Shown here one piece after another: positions 12,601 through 24,600 of a stretch of 64,000 bases of DNA. Every line of letters begins with the position of its first letter. The stretch's first letter is position 1. Origin of the DNA: Symbiodinium natans (taxonomy: Eukaryota > Sar > Dinophyceae > Suessiales > Symbiodiniaceae); contig CAJNDS010000757.1 in the NCBI GenBank assembly GCA_905221605.1, positions 323,001 to 387,000 on the forward strand, in the 5' to 3' direction. Under the pieces are notes generated by a model, which made no database searches, had not been told where the DNA came from, and saw only the letters and a program-made list of their open reading frames with translations. A program made the translations under genes and the position numbers.

Positions 12601-15600
12601 CTCCCCTAACCCTAACATTCCATCCCCTCCCCAACAGTTAGCAAGCAACCTCAGGGGCTTCTAGAGAGTCTTCCAGAGCTTCTCTGGGTTCAGCCTCGAG
12701 AGAAGCGGTAATGCAGCGAACGCCTCAACGCTCATGGGGTCGACTCTTTGGGAGGTACCGGGGCTGAAGAGAGATCCTAAACTACGATTTGATTCAGAAC
12801 CCCTTCTAAGGAAGTTTCAAGGGTTCTTAAGGATTTCGTAGTAAACACTGCACGCTATACTACCTCCAACCCTAATGCCCAGCCGAAGTAGTGGCTATCA
12901 ACATGCCCGGGTTTAGGGTTTAGGGTTTAGGGTTTAGGGTTTAGGGTTTAGGGTTTAGGGTTTAGGGTTTAGGGTTACTGCAGGGAGGCTACATGGGGAG
13001 CTTACTTTTCTTAGCCTCTCGCTAAGCTCTGACTTTTGAGTTGAATTGCAGCTGGGCTTTTAGGGTTTAGGTTTAGGGTTCAGGTACTTCGTGCAGAGGC
13101 ACTAGTTTTCCAAAGGCTGGTGTGTTTGCCTGTGCACAGCAAGTACAAAGTACAATCAAGCTCTCAAAAAGATGGCTAACTTGCCACATGACATATTATC
13201 AGTATAGATATAGACGCGGATGTATACCACTCGTATTCGTATTCACACACCGCGGTCAATTTCCTGGTGATGCCTACGGCGGCTCCGAAGGGCTTCAGCA
13301 GAAGGCCTGGACCCTCGAAGTAGAGGGACATCATTGGCTTGCCGCCTGGTCCGAATGCCTGGTCATCAGACTGTATGGAGGGGGCGACGACCAAAAGATC
13401 GGAATGATCGGTCTGATCATACCCCATGGCATGTCTGTAGAAGACTCTATCGAACATCGCAAGCAGGACATAAACGCCAGGATGGCCCGGCGTTTATGAC
13501 GCCCTCTTCCAACTGCCTGAACATGGCAAGTCAGCGCAATTGCTCGTTCTCCAATAGGAGTTGCTCGTTCTCCAGCAGGAGTTCTTGGGTATAAGGGTTT
13601 CGGGATTAGGGATCTAAAATCCTTGCATAACCCTGAGCCTGTATATACCTCACTTTGGATCTGTTTTTTGGGCCTTTGCCTTTGCATATGTTGGCCGCTT
13701 CCAAGTTGCCCCTGCACCCATCCCTACGTTTAGTTAGTGTTATTACCACCAGTTGCTTAAGAACCCCGGAAAATAAAAATGATATTCCCTATTAAGGGTA
13801 ATATAAGGAATATGTTTCTTTATTCTTTTGGGGTTGAGCAAATAATAGATTATGGCCATCATCATTGGATTGTAGGCCTAGGCTTGCAGTGGGTAGGGTG
13901 TAGGCCAGACTTTGCGCAGGTTGCAACAGCCCATCCGGATGCTCAGCGGCGGCTGGCGCATGAAGCTCTGCCGGCTTGGTTTCAGATTTTGGAACTAAGG
14001 GTTTGTGGTTTAGGGTTTGGGGCTTCGGTTTAGGGTTGAGCACGGGCCCCTAACAAGCTGTAAAACTCCAATACGAAGAAACGACGATTTTTTCAGAATG
14101 GTCGGACCTGAGTAGCCCTGAACCCAAGACGGTGCAGCTTAAGGTTTTGCGTCCAGAACGTAGGGCCCTGCGCCCTATGCAGGTCTTGGTTTAGGGTTTA
14201 GGGTTTAGGGTTTAGGGTTTAGGGTTTAGGGTTTAGGGTTTAGGGTTTAGGGTTTAGGGTTTAGGGTTTAGGGTTTAGGGTTTAGGCCATAAAAAAGGAG
14301 AGTATTCTTCCTTGGAATTAAGGGTAATCTGGGTGGTTTCCGAAATTCCGAGTACCTTATTGGGATCCATATTCTATGGGAATGCGCCCATTTGGAGACT
14401 ATATTCGGGGTCAATTAACTTCGTAAACCCCCTCTTAGGGATTATCGTGCTGTGTTTTTTGGGGGATTTCTTAAGCACACGGTATAGTTGCAGAAGGACT
14501 TGATAAGGAAGACGACCTTTCAGCCAAGCATTCTTATAGGGTTTATATAGGGTTTGTTGGGTTTATAGGGTTCCTATGTGAAACAAGACCACAATTGGCA
14601 CGTAGCACGACTACTGTCTGTCAAAGGGTAGCCTTCAACTGAGGCTTGCGAGCCCCTATGTCGAGGCGGAACCCGACCTTTAGCCGAATACCCTAAACAA
14701 TACCTAAACCCTAAACTTTAAACCTTCAATCCTAACCTTATATTGGTTGGTGGTCTCTTTAAGTGGGGTTTCTGTTTTGTAGGGGGTTCTTGTTAGGGTA
14801 TCTAGGGGCTATAGTAAGGTATAAGGGACACAGATAAAGGGGCAACCGTTCTTCAGAACCTGAACCCTAAACCTTCTAACCCTAAACCCCAAACCCTAAA
14901 CCCTAAACCCCCCTTAAGCCCCTTAAACGTTCGCCCAAAGTCTCCCCCATGGATTCGCCAGGTTGGGCCTGGCCCGGGCCATGCTCCAGGCGCCCCTGCG
15001 TGGGGGTGGGTTTAGGGTTTGTAGGGTGTATGGGTATTCTTCTTTTAGGGTTTAGGGTTTAGAGTTTAGGGTTTAGGGTTTACGGTTTAGGTTTGTTTGG
15101 GTGGAAAAGGTGCAGCCCATCTCCAACATACCGGCCCTAAACCCTGGACCCTAAACCGCGTTGTTGGGGTGCCACACCCCAGGAATGCCCAACCCCAGAG
15201 GTGCCCAACCCCAAGAGTGTCCCCACACAATGCCTGGAGTGCCCAACCCCTAAACCCTAAACCCTAAACCCTAAACCCTAAACCCTAAACCCTAAACCCT
15301 AAACCTCTGACTGTTTGGGGTTTAGGGCTTAGGGTGTAGCATCCCCGGAGAATCCCCAAGCGTGCCCAACCCCAGCGTGAGCTCGCATATTCTTTGCCTG
15401 CAGGACGGGGATTCTCGAAGTAAACTATTTTTTTAAGGGTGCATTTTGGGGTTTGTATATAAGCGCGTAGGCCAAAGAGTCGTTTTCAAAGGCAGCAAGC
15501 AAGCGCATCTTTCCGTGCGCTAACACCAGCTTTCTGCAGTGGCGATGTAGGACTTTATGGCTAAAGAAACATGTCTTGGGGCCGGGGGATTCCTTGACCC

Positions 15601-18600
15601 GAAACCCTAAACCCTAAACCCTAAGCCCTAAGTCCTAAGCCCTATAAGCCCTATATGCCCTAAACCCTCAACCCTCAACCCTAAACCGTAAACCCGAACC
15701 CTAAACCGTAAGGCCCGAACCCGAAACCCTAAACCGACTTGGCTCAGAAACCGGTGGGACCCCGGGCGCGCGAGCGATTAGGTGGGCGGACTGTGTGGCT
15801 CCTAAGCCCTTAGACCCTTAAACCCCTAAACCCTTAAACCCCTAAACCCCTAAACCCTTAAACCCTTAAACCCTTGAACCCTTAAACCCTTAAACCCTTA
15901 CACCCTTAAACCCTAAAGCTTAAAGCTTATTAAGACGCCCAGTCTGCGCACGTGGTCCTGCTGGACGAGCCGACAGGGCATTTGGATACCGGGCGTAGTC
16001 CTCAGCCCAATCTGGCTGCTAAGACCCTAAACCCTAAATCCTAAACCCTAAACCCTAAACCCCAAACCCTAAACCCTAAACAGGGTTTCGGTCCTGGGGT
16101 CCCTCCTGTAGGGGTCGGAAGTACTACGAGTAGTATTCCCTTATGGTCCCTTTATAATGATACTATAATGACCCCCAAAACTCTATTCAATTACGGCTCT
16201 GAGGATGAATCGATTTTTTTGGTGTCCCGAAGCCTTACTAGGGTTTAGAGTCTGTTAGGCATATACATATATAGATATTCTGAGCAGGTTGATAGGGTAG
16301 GGGGCCATAGGCAGATTTTCAGCGCTTTAGGATTTGGGGCTACAAGAGTTTTGCTGGGGCAGGGCTTAAACGGTAGGAGTTCAACGTTTAGAGTTTAGAT
16401 GAGGAAGTGTGCGGGTGCAGTGTAGGGTTAGACAAAACAGGCTCATGTTTTCTTTTGTTTAATCCTGTTGCCGGGTTTGGGGTGGGAAGCAGATTTACCA
16501 GGGTTTTATGGCATTAGGTTTGGCTCGGTTAATAGCATACCGTGTCTCAGGAAAGAAGTCCTCCGAGAGTAGGCCCTTAGTCCCTTTTTTAGGGTTTGGA
16601 GGTTCCCTTACAAGCCGCTTTAAAACCAAAAGGGGTACCCCTCCTTTCTTTCTTCCTAGTTACAGCAACTCTTGGGTCTAGGTCAAGGGGCCACTCCCTG
16701 TGAGCCCAAGGCACATCGATTGGCTTGTGGACTACATCCACACACTGCAGGTGGGGGGGGGGAGGTTTGGGAGGTTTGGGAGTTTAGGGATCACGAGCCA
16801 ACGAAAAGGTACCTTTTTCATTCCTAGGAGACCCTTCGAAGGCTTTTGTGTCCATTTAGATGCCCTTTAAAACCCAGACAAGGGTACCCCTTTTCATTCC
16901 TAGGTTGCACCTGACTATATGGTCATCTCTCCAAACAGGGGCTTCGGTTCCTTCGAGAAGCCCTTCTAAATATCAAAAAGGGCACCTTTTTAAGTTCCCA
17001 GGCTACTCTTCGCGGTAGGCCCTTGGGACACTCCATATGTTCCCTTGTTGGGCTTAAGAGGATCACATTCAGGACTGAACCCTAAACCCTAAACCCTAAA
17101 CCTTTTGGGCCTAAGAGGATCATATTCAGGAATGTTTCTCCCGGACGGGCCATCCGAGACTTGGATCTAGGAAAGTTGCCGGTTGGATTGTGCCGGCCTG
17201 CCCGTGTCCCATAGCGACCTGGGATTACTGGTTTCCGAGGTTTAGGGTTAGGGTTTAGGGTCTAGGGTCTAGGGTTTAGGGTTTACAGGGTTGAGGGTGT
17301 AGGGTGGAACCCTGTCTGTGGAGGGTTTAGGGTTTAGATGGGTTTGTGGGTGAGTAGGTTTTCCAGCTAGGTCGCATAAAATTGTCTCCCCTGACTGAAT
17401 TCCCACCCTCTGAAGCCACTTAGTGGCTTCAGAACGTGTCGAGGCAAAGCCTCGCCGTGTTTCCAAGGCCCGTGGTCGCAGGCGCCGAAAGTCTCGCGCC
17501 GTGCAAGATCAAATTGATCCATGCGGCTCCTCTTCGTCCTCCAGCAGCAGCAGCAGCAGCACTAGCAGCAGCGGCAGCTCTGACAGCGACGCCAAGTGAA
17601 ACCAGAGACATGTTGCAGTGCACCCACCCGCTTAAGGGAATCCGGCTCACGAATCCCTCCGCCCCATACCTAGGATGCCCAGTAGTATATTCCCTTTTTT
17701 GCGGGGTTTAGGTTCCCTTAGAAACCCCTTTAAGCAAAAAACGGGCACCCTTGTTAAGCCTTGGTTACTGGGCAGCCTAGATACTTAATGCTGAACCTTC
17801 AACGCCTTGCCGAAGCAGGGATCGCCTCGGGCTCAGATTCGGGTCTACTCGGCGTGAGGGCTTTCTGGTTCTAGGGACCTTAAACCCTAAAACCCGTAGA
17901 ACCCGTTTCGGATATGTTTTGGTGGAATAGTACTAAAACCCGAGAAAACGAAAAGAGTTAAAACGAACGATAACGTAATTCAGGGATATCTTCCGGGATA
18001 GGGGGTTTTCATGCATCCTCACTTTGAGAGGATGATCCTGACAGATCGATCACCGTGCTGGTGGTCTCACACGACGCGGGGCATCCCAGCAAATGCAGTC
18101 TGCTTAGCTCCATGTCGGACCCTGGACGCTAAACAACTGAGGCTGCGCATTCCAGAGCCCCGAACCCGGTTTAGGGTTTAGGGTTTAGGTTTAGATTCCC
18201 ATTAGATCCCAAGCCCTGAGCTGCCCGAAGCTCCCAATTCAGGAATTCTGGAGCTCGAAGGTGACGACAAGGCCTCTAAATCCCTATAGACCCTAAACCC
18301 TACTCTGCATACTGCCGTGTTTCCTAGGATGCCCAGTAGTACCCTTATTCCCTTTTTGGGGGTTTGGGTTCCCTTATAAACCCCTTTAAGCAAAAAAGGG
18401 CACCCTTTTTAAGCCTTGGTTAATGGGCAGCCGTGTTTCAAACCCCTTTAGGGATGCCCTGGAGGGTTGAGGGCTCTGGGTTCAGGGTTTAGGGTGTTCT
18501 GCCGTGGCGTGTTTCTACAGAAATCACCTACGATGGGACCCTTGTTTCGAACCAGGTCGCGAGAGAAGCAGCGCTGAACCCTACACCTCTTTAAGCCCTA

Positions 18601-21600
18601 AGAGCCTGAACCTTTAACCAGAAGCCCCGCCTGAATCCTAAACCCTCAAACCCCGGGCACGGAGCCCTTAATCCCTCCATCCCTCAATTCCTCCATCCTA
18701 AGCCCTCCCTGGAACCCCCCTCAAGTGCCCCTTTAACAAAGGCCCTGAGTGTATCTTCGTGCAGGGTATTTCTATAGGGTGCAGGTCAGCCCGGAATCTT
18801 GAGTTTCTACGAGTCTTCTACCACCCCCCAAAATGGGGGTTTCCGAAAAACAGGGGTAGCCTTTTTGGGGTTCCCTTGAAGGGGATTCTACTCTATTTGG
18901 GGTGTAGAAGGGGTACCTCTATTTAGGGAAGTGCCCACACCCTAAACCCTAAACCCTAAACCCTAAACCCTAAACCCTAAACCCTAAACCCTAAACCCTA
19001 AACCAGGTAGAGGGCCCTTCACTTCCCAGGCTCCTTTTCTGGATCGGGTGTGCACCCACATCCTCCACGCCGGGGACTCAGTGGCAAGGGGGACCCTAGA
19101 AGCACCAACCCGCGAGCGCACCCTAAACCCTAAACCCTAAACCCTAAGCCCTAAACCCTAAACCCTAAACCCTAAACCTGAAACACCTCAAACCACCAGT
19201 GACATCCCCAATCTCCTTGATTTCACAGGGGTTTCGGAACCCTATGCCCGAAGGCTAGATGATTCTTCCCTTTCGGGCTCAGAGTGTAGGAGTTTTCTGA
19301 GGGTAGTTTCATGGCACGTAAGCGGTATATAAGGGGCCCCCTTTTCAGGGCCCATACTAAGGGACCATGGAACTACCCTAAGACCTGTTAGGGTTCGAGG
19401 ACCTGGAGTGACCCTTGTATTGCCTGTAGAGTTTAGGGTTTCGGGGTTCCCTTGTTAACGCCTTTAGAGACAAAAGGGTGCCCTTCGCTCTCTTCCTAGG
19501 GCCTAGGCAAACCCGAGCAAGCCGAAGTGGCTTCCACATCACAGGTAGAAACCCTTAGCCTAAAACCCTTAAACCCGCTTAGGGTTTGGAATGTGTAACC
19601 AAGAGCTTCGCCAATTGAGCCCATAGAATGTGAGTTCAAGCATAGATGCAGTCCAGAAAATTCATGAGAAACAGCCAAACTTTAATTTTTGCTAGAGTTC
19701 CAAGTTCATCGAAGCTTTGGGTCTCTCAGGGAAGCCCCAAAACACCCAGACCCCAGAACAGGTGGAAGGCAGCAAGCTCCGCAACTACCGCGGCAACTTC
19801 TCAACCTTCTTGGACGGGGGGGGTGGGCAAGGCGTTAACTTCGACTCCCTAAACCCTAAACCCTAAACCCTAAACCCTAAACCCTAAACCCTAAACCCTA
19901 AACCCTAAACCCCTAAACCCTAAACCCTAAACCCCAAACCCTACTAGCTAGAAAGCCTAAAGGCCCTCGACCCGAAGTGAAGTACATTGCTGGCCCCCAA
20001 TAAGACCACGAGTGTAGAGCACTCCCTCTATGGAGCCGTACAAGTCGAGTGTTTGATGCCTCCGACCCTGAACTCTCACCACTCAACCCTGAACCCTCAA
20101 CCGAAACCCTAAAACCTAAACTGAAGCTCTAAACCATGAACCCTAAACCCGAAATCAAGTACCAGGTTCAGGGTACCACCCCGCAGCTCTACAGCCCTAA
20201 ATGCTAAGGCAACCCACGTCTCAACTGGTTTCGGGTTTGGGGTTTAGGGTATAGGGTGTACGGTTTAAGTTTACGTAGGCACCCCAAAATCTACCCCATA
20301 AACCCCAAACCAGAATACTAAGCCCTAAGCCTTAAACCCTAAACCCAAAACCCGATCAACCCCAAACCCGAACACTAAATCTTTAATGCGGGGCAACTTT
20401 CGCCCTGGTCTCTCTTGTGCACAGGAGCGCGTGCCCAATGCCCAACTGGGATCCAAGATAGAGGCCCCTTTCACGGCCAGTGCTTCTGCGGTTCAGGGTT
20501 TAGGGTTGATTTAGGGTTTAGGGGTTTTGCGACGGAACTTAGGTTAATTTACCATTCAGGGTTATGCTTTTAAAGTATGGTGCCCTGATTGTGGTAATTT
20601 CGCCTTAGTTCCGTAACCAGAACCTAGTTAGCTATGTCCTGCTTCTGGGTGAGGAGGAAACAAAGGGCCAGTGAAGAAACAGACACGCACCAGAGGCTTC
20701 TCGAGCTACCTCCCTCCCTCCCCCCTTGAACCCATTCCATTGAGGACCCCACTTGGAGGCTCATGTGGGAGTTGAGTGTTTTTGCGCTAGAACCCCAAGT
20801 TCAAGGGTTTAGGGTTTAGGGTTTAGGGTTTAGGGTTTAGGGTTTAGGGTGCCTTTGAGGGTTTGGAGGTGCTAGCATGGTCTCGGAGTTGAGGGATAGA
20901 TTTATCGGATAGTCCATCGTAGAAGCACCCGTCTAGAACAGCCCGGCGGCATGTCATGTCGGCCAGCTCGAAGGGGTTGATCCAAAAGAACACTCAACCC
21001 CGAACCCTAAAACCCCTAAAACCCTAAAGCCCTAAAACCCCTAAAACCCCTAAAACCCTAAAACCCTAAAGCCCTAAAACCCCTAAAACCCCTAAAACCC
21101 TAAAACCCTATAGCCCCGAACTCCGAGCCCCCTCCGCCCTTAGCCGAAACCAGGCTGTTTGTGATGGACGGAGACACAGGGGTCCCCCCCAAACCCTCGA
21201 CCCCAAGACCTCGCGTTTCAGCCCTAAACCCTAGACCCTAGACCCATGAACCCTAAACCCTAAACCCTAAACCTTAAACCCTAAAAACAAAAAAACCTAA
21301 GCCGTTGAGGAGACCGGGCCGCTGCCGGCCTTCGTTCTTCCAGAGCCGTCATCTCAGGAAAGTTTTGGGGTTTAGTGTTGACTGCTTTTAGGGTTTAGGG
21401 TTTAGGGTTTAGGGTTCATGGGTCTAGGGTTTAGGGTTTAGGGTTTAGAGTTTAAGGTTTGGGGTTGGGGTCTTGCGCAAGAACTTAGTAGCTGAAAGTA
21501 CACTTGACACTTTTGTGGGATACGAAAAATCCCCCCTTCGAACTGAAAGCGCACCTTTTTTTTTTTGGCGAAGGGGGGGGGGGGGGGGGGCTTATGAACT

Positions 21601-24600
21601 CAGCAACGAAGATAACCCTAGGGCTCCAAGTATATGATTAACACCTACACTGGGGTCTAAAGTCTGCTCCTAGCACCTACTTCGGGCGATTTAGGAGCTA
21701 AACCCTAAACCCTAAACCCTAAACCCGAAACCCGAAACCCTAAACCCTAAACCCTAAACCCTAAACCCTAAACCCTAAACCCTAAACCCTAAGGGTAAGG
21801 CTGAAATTGCTGAAGCTCTTTGGGGGCGTAATTCAGGCGTGGACCGAGGCCGAAGGAATCATGGCAGCCGTTCAGACTGAAACCCATAGGGTTTGTGGCT
21901 TCTATTTTCGGAAATGCGCCAAAAACTCATCGGAATCGGGGGAATTGGTGGCACAATTCCGGAATCGAAGCGGAACCAGCCTTGCCCCGACTCCCGGCAT
22001 GCTGCTTTAGGGTTTGGGGTTTAGGGTTTAGGGTTTAGGGAAGTTTAGGGTTTAGGGTTTGGGGTTTAGGGTTTAGGGTTTGGGGTTTTTGGTTTGGGAT
22101 TTAGGGTTTAGGATTTAGGGTTAAGGGATTCATGTGTTAGGGTTTAGGGTTTAGGGTGCAAGCGGTTGTGGCTCTTGAGGGCTTACAGGGTGTATGCCCC
22201 TACGGTAGAGGCCGTAGAGGTTTCCATACACCCATGTACCCTAAACCCTAATCCTCAATCCGAAGCCCTAAAACCCTAAACCCTTATAGCTTCAAGTAGG
22301 GTGCAGGGTCGAGGGTCAAGGGGGGCCTTGAGGGAATGAACTCCGGATGTTCAGCATGCCTGAATACCACAGCGCTCCCCGCCCCCCGTCCAAGATGCCT
22401 AAACTCCCCTAAAAACTCCTACCCCTAAAGGTGCATCCCTCCTGCCGAGGCCCGGATCCCTCGAAGGAGTGCGCTCCAAGGGGAAGCGCTTCCTGAACTT
22501 AGAGGCCAAGCTGCTGGGGGCAGAGGGATAGAGTGCTAGGGCGCAGGGTTTTAGGGTTTAGGGTTTAGGGCTTGGGGCGTAGGGCTTAGGGTTTTAGGCT
22601 TTATAGGCTTCAGGGTGCAGAGATTAGTGTTTAGGGTTTCTGCCTTCGGGGCTTTGGGGCTTTTCTTGGGGCATTCGGTTTTCGGGTTTCTGTGCTTCTG
22701 GGCCTCGGGGTTTTGGGCTTTTGGGCTTTTGGGCTTTTGGCCCGTAGGATTTTAGGGTTCTGGGCTTCGAGGACTTAGGGGTTTAGGATTGAGGGTTTGG
22801 GTTTTAGGGTTTAGGGCTTTTGGGTGTTTGTTTTTGGGGCTTTAGGTTCAACGTCTTGGTGTTCCAGGGTTCGGGGCTTTTGGGGTTCTAGGACTTTCAC
22901 GGAGCCTCCGCTGCACGTTGTAGGGTTCTTAAGGGAGGGGGGTTCAAGGGGGGTATGTGACCCAGGGTTTCCTAATACTCCCCACTACTCCGAAAGGCTC
23001 CCTAAGCTTCCCTAGGGTTCGTTAGGCACGTACCGCCATGAGGTCCCCCCTTCCCTTAAGGTTTAGGGTTTAGGGTTTAGGGTTTAGGGTTTAGGGTTTA
23101 GGGTTTAGGGTTTAGGGTTTAGGGTTTAGGGTTTAGGACCCTATAAGCGCAGGACGTCTCCTACACCTACCCCGAGAGCCACGTCCCCGCCGTCAAGGGC
23201 GCCACCGTGGAGTGTTCGCTCAGGAGACGTCCGCTGTGATTAAAAACCCGCACATCCCTATATCCCTAAACCCTAAACCCTAAACCCTATCCCTGGCCTC
23301 TCAAGCTCTAGGATGCCCAGTAGTACCCTTATTCCCTTTTGGGGGGGTTTAGGTTCCCTTATAAACCCCTTTAAGCAAAAAAAAGGCACCCTTTTTAAGC
23401 CTTGGTTACAGTGCAGCCTAGAGTTCATAAAGCCCTACAAGTACCTCCCCCCTAAGGGTTTAGGGTTTAGGGTTTAGGGTTTAGGTTTAGGGTTTAGGGT
23501 TGAGGGTTTAGGGTTTAGGGTTTAGGGTTTAGGGTTTAGGGTATTACACCAGACCCTGCCCCCTCCCACCCCTTAGTATTAAATACCCTCATATACCAAA
23601 ATGTCACTAGAATTGGAGTTGCATCGGATCCCTAAACCCTAAACCCTAAGTATTTTTACATGATCAAAATGTCACTAGAATTGGAATTGCATCGGATCCC
23701 TAAACCCTAAACCCTAAGTATTTTAACATCATTAGGGGGGAGGGGGGGACGGGGGGGCGGGGATGGGGCTTAACATTAGGGGGGCAGGGATTAAGAGCGT
23801 ATCCAAAACCATCCAGTCCTGTACAGTCCTCGACTTCTCCTTGCATCGCAGTCTACTGTTTAGGGTTTGGGGTTAGGGTTTAGGGTTTAGGGTTTAGGGT
23901 TTAGGGTTTAGGGTTTAGGGTTTAGGGTTTAGGGTTTAGGGTTGCTGGCAGGCTGCTTGGGATCAGGGTTTAAGGTGTACCTGCTGTTTGTTAGTCGAAA
24001 AAAACAGGGAATCTGGTACCATGTATTCCATTACAAGACCCTGTGAGGGATCGAGTAGGTTCAGGCATGCTTGGGCTGTAAGAGCTAGCAAGTTGTATTG
24101 GATGCGCTTCAAGGCCCAATCACAGGGACTCCCACCTCTCGGGACCCCGAAACCCTATACCCTAGAGTTAATCTTCAACCGAGAACCCCAAAACCCTGAA
24201 CCCCCATAAACCCTAAACCCTAAACCAGAAACCCTATACCCCTAAACCCTATAAACCCTATAAACCCTATAAACCCTATAAACCCTATAAACCCCTTAAA
24301 CCCCTATAACCCCTATAAACCCTAAACCTTATCAATCCTAAGCCCATGTAGGGTTTGCAGCCGCCTTGCAGGAGCCGGGTCGCCATCATGGGCCCCAATG
24401 GTGCTGGCAAGTCCACTGTGGCGGGGCTGGCGCGGGCCCATGTTGTGGTATAGGGTTTAGGGTTTAGGGTTTAGGGTTTAGGGCCCCTAAACTGCAAATC
24501 GTAAACCCTAAACAGCCTCCTAAATTGCAGTTCGTGTAGCCTCATCAAGGCTACTAAGCCCTTAACCCCAAACCCTAAGGCCCCGTTCATGTCGAAAACT

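Noticed and set aside
17171-17229. H-loop-like peptide LPVSHSDLGLLVSE followed by GTTTAGGG
   Set aside because: In phase with exon 9, but exons 10 and 11 align to the family without gaps (VVSHD|APFLDRVC), leaving no room for it. Kept only as a possible decoy or alternative exon.
18505-18555. Frame KITYDGTLVSNQ after a ctacag acceptor, first taken as the segment after the ABC1 H-loop
   Set aside because: Exon 11 at 19030 explains that segment better (FLDRVCTHIL). The similarity here is chance-level.
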